From Firmicutes bacterium UBA1047 (GTDB lineage: Bacteria; Bacillota; Clostridia; Tissierellales; Sedimentibacteraceae): a stretch of DNA of 5,853 nt. The DNA lies in assembly GCA_002316585.1 (NCBI GenBank), contig DCDU01000120.1, positions 1 to 5,853 of the forward strand. The letters run 5' to 3'. The position numbers were made by a program, and so were the translations under genes. Below are positions 1 through 4,000 of this stretch, piece after piece (within the stretch, counting starts at the first letter, position 1; every line of letters begins with the position of its first letter). The notes beneath the pieces were generated by a model. It worked only from the letters and a program-made list of their open reading frames with translations, had not been told where the DNA came from and did no database searches.

Positions 1-465
1 GGGATGGATATCTCGGAGGAAAGTGTTGAGTTGGGCAGGGAGTATCTCAAAGACTATCCCAACGCTGACATGGTTGTGATGGATGTTCACAAGATGGAAT
101 TCCCTAAGCCCTTTGATATCATTTTTTGTCTGCAAAATGGGTTGTCTGCCATGCGTGCTGATTCCACCGCCATTCACAAAATTCTTGAGACATTGGCGCA
201 GGGAGGAACGGCATATTTCAGCAGTTACAGCGCAAAATTTTGGAATTTCCGCCTTAGATGGTTTGAGGAGCAGGCATCCAAAGGGCTTTTGGGTGAAATT
301 GATTATACTAAAACCCAAAACGGCGTGATTATATGCAAAGATGGTTTCAGGGCGACAATGCATTTACCCGAGGACTTTCAGAAAATCGGTGAGGAATCGG
401 GGTACCCCTATCAGATGCAGGAGGTGGATGAGTCCAGTATGTTCCTTATCATACATAAAAATTAG
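1..465 (+). CDS. Class I SAM-dependent methyltransferase, C-terminal part (5' end outside window)
   Basis: The frame is open from the first base and ends at TAG 463-465, giving 154 visible residues. The ATG at position 4 is unlikely to be the real start. Visible residues 1-5 read G-M-D-I-S, which matches the end of strand beta-2 in class I methyltransferases, where the acidic residue binds the ribose of S-adenosylmethionine. The glycine-rich SAM loop (motif I) should therefore lie just upstream, outside the window. Further along are an acidic strand V-V-M-D-V-H (nt 73-90), a motif F-D-I-I-F-C-L-Q-N-G-L-S-A-M (nt 112-153) typical of strand beta-4 and its following loop, and a post-motif segment L-A-Q-G-G-T-A-Y-F (nt 193-219). 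The substrate cannot be told from this fragment. The next gene has its own promoter and riboswitch, so the two are probably not one operon. I saw no clear terminator directly after the stop. The few Ile codons here favour ATT/ATC, unlike the ATA-rich downstream gene. Confidence 0.85.
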   Translation, partial: GMDISEESVELGREYLKDYPNADMVVMDVHKMEFPKPFDIIFCLQNGLSAMRADSTAIHKILETLAQGGTAYFSSYSAKFWNFRLRWFEEQASKGLLGEIDYTKTQNGVIICKDGFRATMHLPEDFQKIGEESGYPYQMQEVDESSMFLIIHKN

Positions 466-481
466 CCGGTATTTTTGAATC

Positions 482-510
482 TTGACTTTATATAGCTGCT
501 ATGCTATATT
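482..510 (+). promoter_or_regulatory. Sigma-A-type promoter for the riboswitch transcript
   Basis: TTGACT at 482-487 (5 of 6 matches to the -35 consensus) and TATATT at 505-510 (5 of 6 matches to the -10 consensus) are separated by exactly 17 bases. The predicted start is near 516-518, about 15 bases before the aptamer begins, so the riboswitch would be the very 5' end of the transcript. That is the usual arrangement. An inverted repeat overlaps the spacer and -10 box and is listed separately. The call rests on consensus and position only. Confidence 0.75.
490..509. promoter_or_regulatory. Inverted repeat overlapping the -10 box (possible operator)
   Basis: The arms ATATAGC (490-496) and GCTATAT (503-509) are perfect 7-base complements separated by 6 bases. 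They lie in the promoter spacer and cover most of the -10 element, a position where a bound repressor would block RNA polymerase. The sequence is AT-rich and half of one arm is constrained by the -10 consensus, so chance is possible. No regulator is recognised. Confidence 0.3.
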
Positions 511-532
511 TTAGCTAATACAATATATTATT

Positions 533-690
533 ATTTTTAGGTTCTTAACTCAAGATTAAAAGAGAATCAGGTGAAAATCCTGAACGAACCGGTCACTGTA
601 ATTGGGGAGCTTTTTCCACATGCCACTGAGTAATCCTTGGGAAGGCGGAAAAAAGCACAGATCCATAAGTCAGGAGAACTGCCTAAATAT
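533..690 (+). ncRNA. Cobalamin (B12) riboswitch aptamer
   Basis: The conserved elements of the cobalamin riboswitch family appear in order. AGGTGAAAATCCTGAAC is at 569-585, CACTGTAA at 594-601, and GCCACTGAG at 622-630, followed by TTGGGAAGGC at 637-646. The B12 box AAGTCAGGAGAACTGCCT is at 667-684. Peripheral helix GCTTTTTCC (609-617) pairs with GGAAAAAAGC (647-656), as in the adenosylcobalamin (class I) group. The closing stem P1 is probably TTTAGG (536-541) with CCTAAA (682-687), with weak AU extension outward. These RNAs bind adenosylcobalamin or related cobalamins and usually switch off B12 synthesis or uptake genes when the ligand is plentiful. Here it lies directly between a promoter and a terminator, and the only gene downstream in the window is the giant surface protein. 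The family call is firm; the exact ligand preference is not visible. Confidence 0.96.
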
Positions 691-748
691 TTTAATGTCG
701 GCCTTCTGGGATTAAGGCAGGTTCATAACTGAATGTTAAATTTTTTTG
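691..748 (+). promoter_or_regulatory. Riboswitch expression platform with candidate antiterminator pairings
   Basis: Three mutually competing pairings can be drawn between the B12 box and the terminator. First, GCCTT (701-705) with AAGGC (714-718) forms a small hairpin. Second, GGGATTAAG (708-716) can pair with CTTAAATCCC (752-761), the ascending arm of the terminator, over nine pairs with one bulged A; this is a candidate antiterminator. Third, GAACTGCCT (676-684), the end of the B12 box, can pair with AGGCAGGTTC (715-724) over nine pairs with one bulged G, which would disrupt the aptamer core. Together these suggest a ligand-free state that opens the terminator and a ligand-bound state that forms it. 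The complementarity is read directly; the switching model is inferred. Confidence 0.55.
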
Positions 749-782
749 AGTCTTAAATCCCGCACGGATTTAAGACTTTTTA
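749..782 (+). terminator. Intrinsic terminator of the B12 riboswitch
   Basis: The arms GTCTTAAATCC (750-760) and GGATTTAAGAC (766-776) are perfect complements. An outer A-U pair (749/777) makes a 12-base-pair stem with a 5-base loop (761-765), followed immediately by a T-run (777-781). It lies 65 bases after the B12 box and about 165 bases before the start codon, so it should act by early transcription termination rather than by hiding the ribosome binding site. The expected result is repression of the downstream gene when cobalamin is abundant. Confidence 0.92.
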
Positions 783-840
783 TATGCCTTAACTATGCTT
801 TTCGACTGTGTATGTCTTAACCATGTTTTTTTCGACCGCG
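783..840. repeat. Two-copy degenerate tandem repeat in the leader
   Basis: Positions 783-810 (28 bases) and 811-840 (30 bases) align end to end: TATGYCTTAAYYATG-type start, a T-run, then CGAYYGYG-type end. The copies share about 23 of 28 positions. Every substitution is C/T, and the length difference is two extra Ts in the T-run. The following TATCCATTCG (841-850) may be the start of a third, more diverged copy. The segment holds no reading frame and lies between the riboswitch terminator and the gene. Its role is unknown. Confidence 0.6.
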
Positions 841-845
841 TATCC

Positions 846-886
846 ATTCGTCGCAGGGATAAAAAAACAGCTGCGGTCAGGCGAAT
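846..886 (+). other. Possible leader hairpin between terminator and gene
   Basis: ATTCG (846-850) can pair with CGAAT (882-886), and inside it CGCAG (852-856) can pair with CTGCG (871-875), with an asymmetric internal loop and a 14-base A-rich apical loop. A competing pairing GACCGC (834-839) with GCGGTC (873-878) shares the same 3' arm. It has no following T-run, so it is not a terminator. It may only be a leftover fold or an RNA-stability element. The rest of 841-930 shows no gene or recognised site. Confidence 0.3.
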
Positions 887-932
887 AAATCTGTCTTCGG
901 CGGGCAGGCAAGATAATTGTATAATAAAAATC

Positions 933-937
933 AGGAG
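933..937 (+). promoter_or_regulatory. Ribosome binding site of the giant surface protein
   Basis: AGGAG at 933-937 lies seven bases before the ATG at 945-947, an ideal spacing for Gram-positive bacteria. It fixes this ATG as the start, and the signal peptide begins right there. The site is about 150 bases past the terminator, which supports control by transcription attenuation rather than by blocking translation. Confidence 0.9.
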
Positions 938-944
938 AAAAAGT

Positions 945-1034
945 ATGAAACGAAGAATCAAAGTTACACCCATACTGCTTGTGTTCAGTATGGTTTTATC
1001 CATGCTTTCATCGGTGCTTTATCCGGCTTATGCC
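945..1034 (+). other. Signal peptide of the giant surface protein
   Basis: Residues 1-30 show the three Sec signal-peptide regions: M-K-R-R-I-K at the N-terminus, a hydrophobic stretch from P9 to L25, and a P-A-Y-A cleavage region ending at A30 followed by G-E. No lipobox cysteine is present, so it should be cleaved by signal peptidase I rather than made into a lipoprotein. Confidence 0.9.
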
Positions 1035-4000
1035 GGAGAAATCTTTGCATCACAGGATGCGATGATGCAGACAATGGCATTGGAAAGTGAAGATGTGGTG
1101 GAAATTTCAACGGCAGATGAATTAATTGAGCTTGCAAATATTCCTTCTGCACAGCAGACGGAAACATATTCAAAGCATTATAAGCTTATGAATGACATAG
1201 ACCTGAAGGACAAGACAATAAGTAAAAGTATGAAACCAATAGGTGGTTCAGGCTATACCGGTAAAAAATTTAGTGGTACATTTGATGGAAATGATTATTC
1301 TATTATAAATTTAGAATTTAATGCCGGTACTACTGAATCTTATTCACTGTTTTACGGATTGTCAAAAAATGCAGTAGTAAAAAACCTGAATATAAAGGAT
1401 GCATCACTGAACTTGTACGGAGGGTCGGGAGCAATAGCGGCAAAAAATGAAGGCACTATTACAAACTGCAGCGTTACAGACAGCACAATAAGCGGTACAT
1501 CTGCAGGAATAGGCGGATTGGTAGGCGTAAATGAAGGAACTATAGAAAAAAGCTTCGTAGAAAACAGTTCGATTATTTGCAAGAGCACCTACAGTGTAAT
1601 GCACTACGGGGGATTGGCAGGTAAAAACGGTTCAAGCTCCGCAAACGGTATAATAAGAGAGTCTTATGCAGACGTATCCGTAGATGGTAAAAAAAGTACG
1701 GGAGGTTTAGTTGGATATAGTTCCGGTACTATAGAAAATTGCTATACATTAGGAGAGGTAAATGGAACCGAAGAAACAGGCGGTCTTACAGGACGAGCAG
1801 GTTCCAAATCACAAATTATTAATTCATATGTAAATGCAACGGTTATTTCTTCCAATACAACAGGCAGTGCCATTGTAGGAAGCTTGGAATACGGAAGCGG
1901 CGGGACCGTGGAAAATGCCTATTACAATTCTGACAAGGTTGCTGCGGAAGTAAATACTGTATTTGCAGATTTCGTAACGGGCAAAACCTCCGATGAAATG
2001 AAGACGCCGGATTTTGTGAGCCTGTTAAATGAAGGAAGCAATATATGGGGAATTAAAAGCGGTATAAACGGCGGATTCCCGTACCTGACTTCAATTGGAA
2101 GCGAAAAAGAGCCTGAAAATCCAAAAGAAACCATAGAAGCCCAATTCATAGTTGCACCCTATGATAACGAAAAATACGAATTTTATATGCACGGCGGAAA
2201 AGCTCTAAATATAACGGCAGAGACAGACGGTACAAGTGCCAAATTAATAGAAATCATGGAGGAAGCTAAGGACACAATTCCATACACCTCATCAGAAGGA
2301 CAGTACGGAACCATAATTGACTCCATCTTTGGTATAGAAGCAAAGGCTCCTGCGGGATGGATGTTTACAATAAACGATAAGGTATCAGGTGTGGGAGTTT
2401 CTAATGCAATTGTGAAGGACGGAGACAAAATACTGTGGTATTACGCAAGTCCGTCCAACGGCTATAACGGACCTAAGTGGGACGAATTGACAGCCGAAGA
2501 AGATGGTGAGGAAAGTCAGGATTTTGAAGGCAAAGGAACGAAGGATGAACCGTATCTGATAAAAGCTGCGGACGATTTAAAAAATATTATGAAATATCCG
2601 ACGGCTAATTTTAAGTTAAATAATCCAATAGATCTTGACGGTGTGGAGTTTGAACCAATAGGAAGCTTGGAAAATCCGTTCAGAGGTACATTTGACGGAA
2701 ATAATTATAAAATATCAAACTTTGCCTTAAATAAAGACGAAAACAGCAAAAACATAGGATTTTTCGGAGTTATAAATAATGCTAAGATACTAAACGTAAA
2801 AATGGAAAATGCGGATGTAACAGGCGGAAGCAGATTAGGTATATTGGCAGGCTATGCAAAGGAAGATTCAAACGGTGCAAATCTTATAGCAAACTGCCAT
2901 GTAAGCGGAAGATTGACAGCTTTGGGAACAGATGTTATTAAGACTACCCATGCCGGGGGATTGGTCGGAATAAATGACGGAAACAATACAGTACCGGGTA
3001 CCGGTACAGGCAGTTACGTATACAGCATTATAGATAAATGCTCTGCTGATGTAGATGTTCGCTGCTCGGATAAGCTTAAGGAAGAGGCGGGAAATATAGG
3101 GGGTCTGGTAGGATGGAACAGAGGAATTATCACAGACAGCTATTCCACAGGAAATGTCAGCGGCGGCAATTTAACCGGAGGAATGGTTGGCTCCAACTGG
3201 GAGCAAATATACAATTCATATTCGACAGGCAACGTAACAGGCTACTATACAATAGGCGGATTTGCAGGCTCAAGCAGCATACTTTCTGTTATAGAAGACT
3301 GTTATTCTACGGGGAATGTAGTAGGCGATAAAATAAGCAGGGGAAATAATTTCGGCGGATTTATAGGAAGCTTGTCGGGAGCGGTTAAAAACTCCCTGAG
3401 CACAGGTACGTTGATAGAAGGCTGGAGCTATAACGGAGGCTTCGCCGGAACTTACGACGGCTACAATATAAATAATGATGTTGTAAATTCTTACGGGAAT
3501 TCCGTTAATAACTTAGGTGTGAAAATAAAGGGCATAGGAAATGCAATTGATACCGAAGACCCTGATTATGAAAGATATTTAAAGACATCAATTACATTTG
3601 ATGAATCAAAATCTAAATTAAAAACAATGTTCAACATCAATTTAAATGATGCGGACAACCAGGACAATGATACCGTAAAAGCAGAAGCGGAAAAATATGA
3701 AAAAACCGTTATAATTCCAAAATCTGCGGTAAAAGGTGAAAATATAACCCCGTTAGTGGTTAAGCTTAAAAATTCCCAATCCTCCGATAATACCGTAAAT
3801 ATAATTTACGGACAGAAAGAATATAAGGGATATGTAACGGACAGCGTACCTGCAGGGCAGTATACGTTAATAAATAAAAACGAGGATTTGGAAAGCAAGG
3901 AAGAGAAAATACTCCTGACATTCGTAAAAAACGGAGAATTTGCCGTAAAGGAAGTCAGAGTAATTCTCGAAGGAGAAAATCCGGTTGATTTAACAAAACC

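Noticed and set aside
4..465. Complete short methyltransferase starting at the ATG at position 4
   Set aside because: The G-M-D-I-S sequence at the start is the end of strand beta-2 of the fold, so the SAM-binding loop must be upstream. The gene is cut by the window's edge rather than short.
466..540. Intrinsic terminator for the methyltransferase gene
   Set aside because: The only strong symmetry (490-509) overlaps a good promoter and has a short 7-base AT-rich stem with just a TTTT-like tail. I read it as promoter structure rather than a terminator, though some read-through control cannot be excluded.
841..861. TATCC ... GGATA inverted repeat followed by an A-run, considered as a terminator
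   Set aside because: The stem is only five AT-leaning pairs with an 11-base loop and is followed by A rather than T on the plus strand. On the minus strand there is no T-run after it in the right direction.
920..925. TATAAT as a second promoter's -10 box just before the giant gene
   Set aside because: The start would fall near 932, inside the ribosome binding site (933-937), and no reasonable -35 box lies 16-18 bases upstream (TCGGCG). It is most likely chance in AT-rich sequence.
3113..3331. A 72-codon plus-strand frame inside the second GLUG block
   Set aside because: It is an alternate reading of the GLUG repeat coding sequence with no ribosome binding site and no recognisable protein features.
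1101..3584. Repeated DNA considered as a CRISPR array
   Set aside because: The repeats are degenerate, vary in spacing and stay in one reading frame that encodes GLUG motifs. There are no near-identical direct repeats with uniform spacers.
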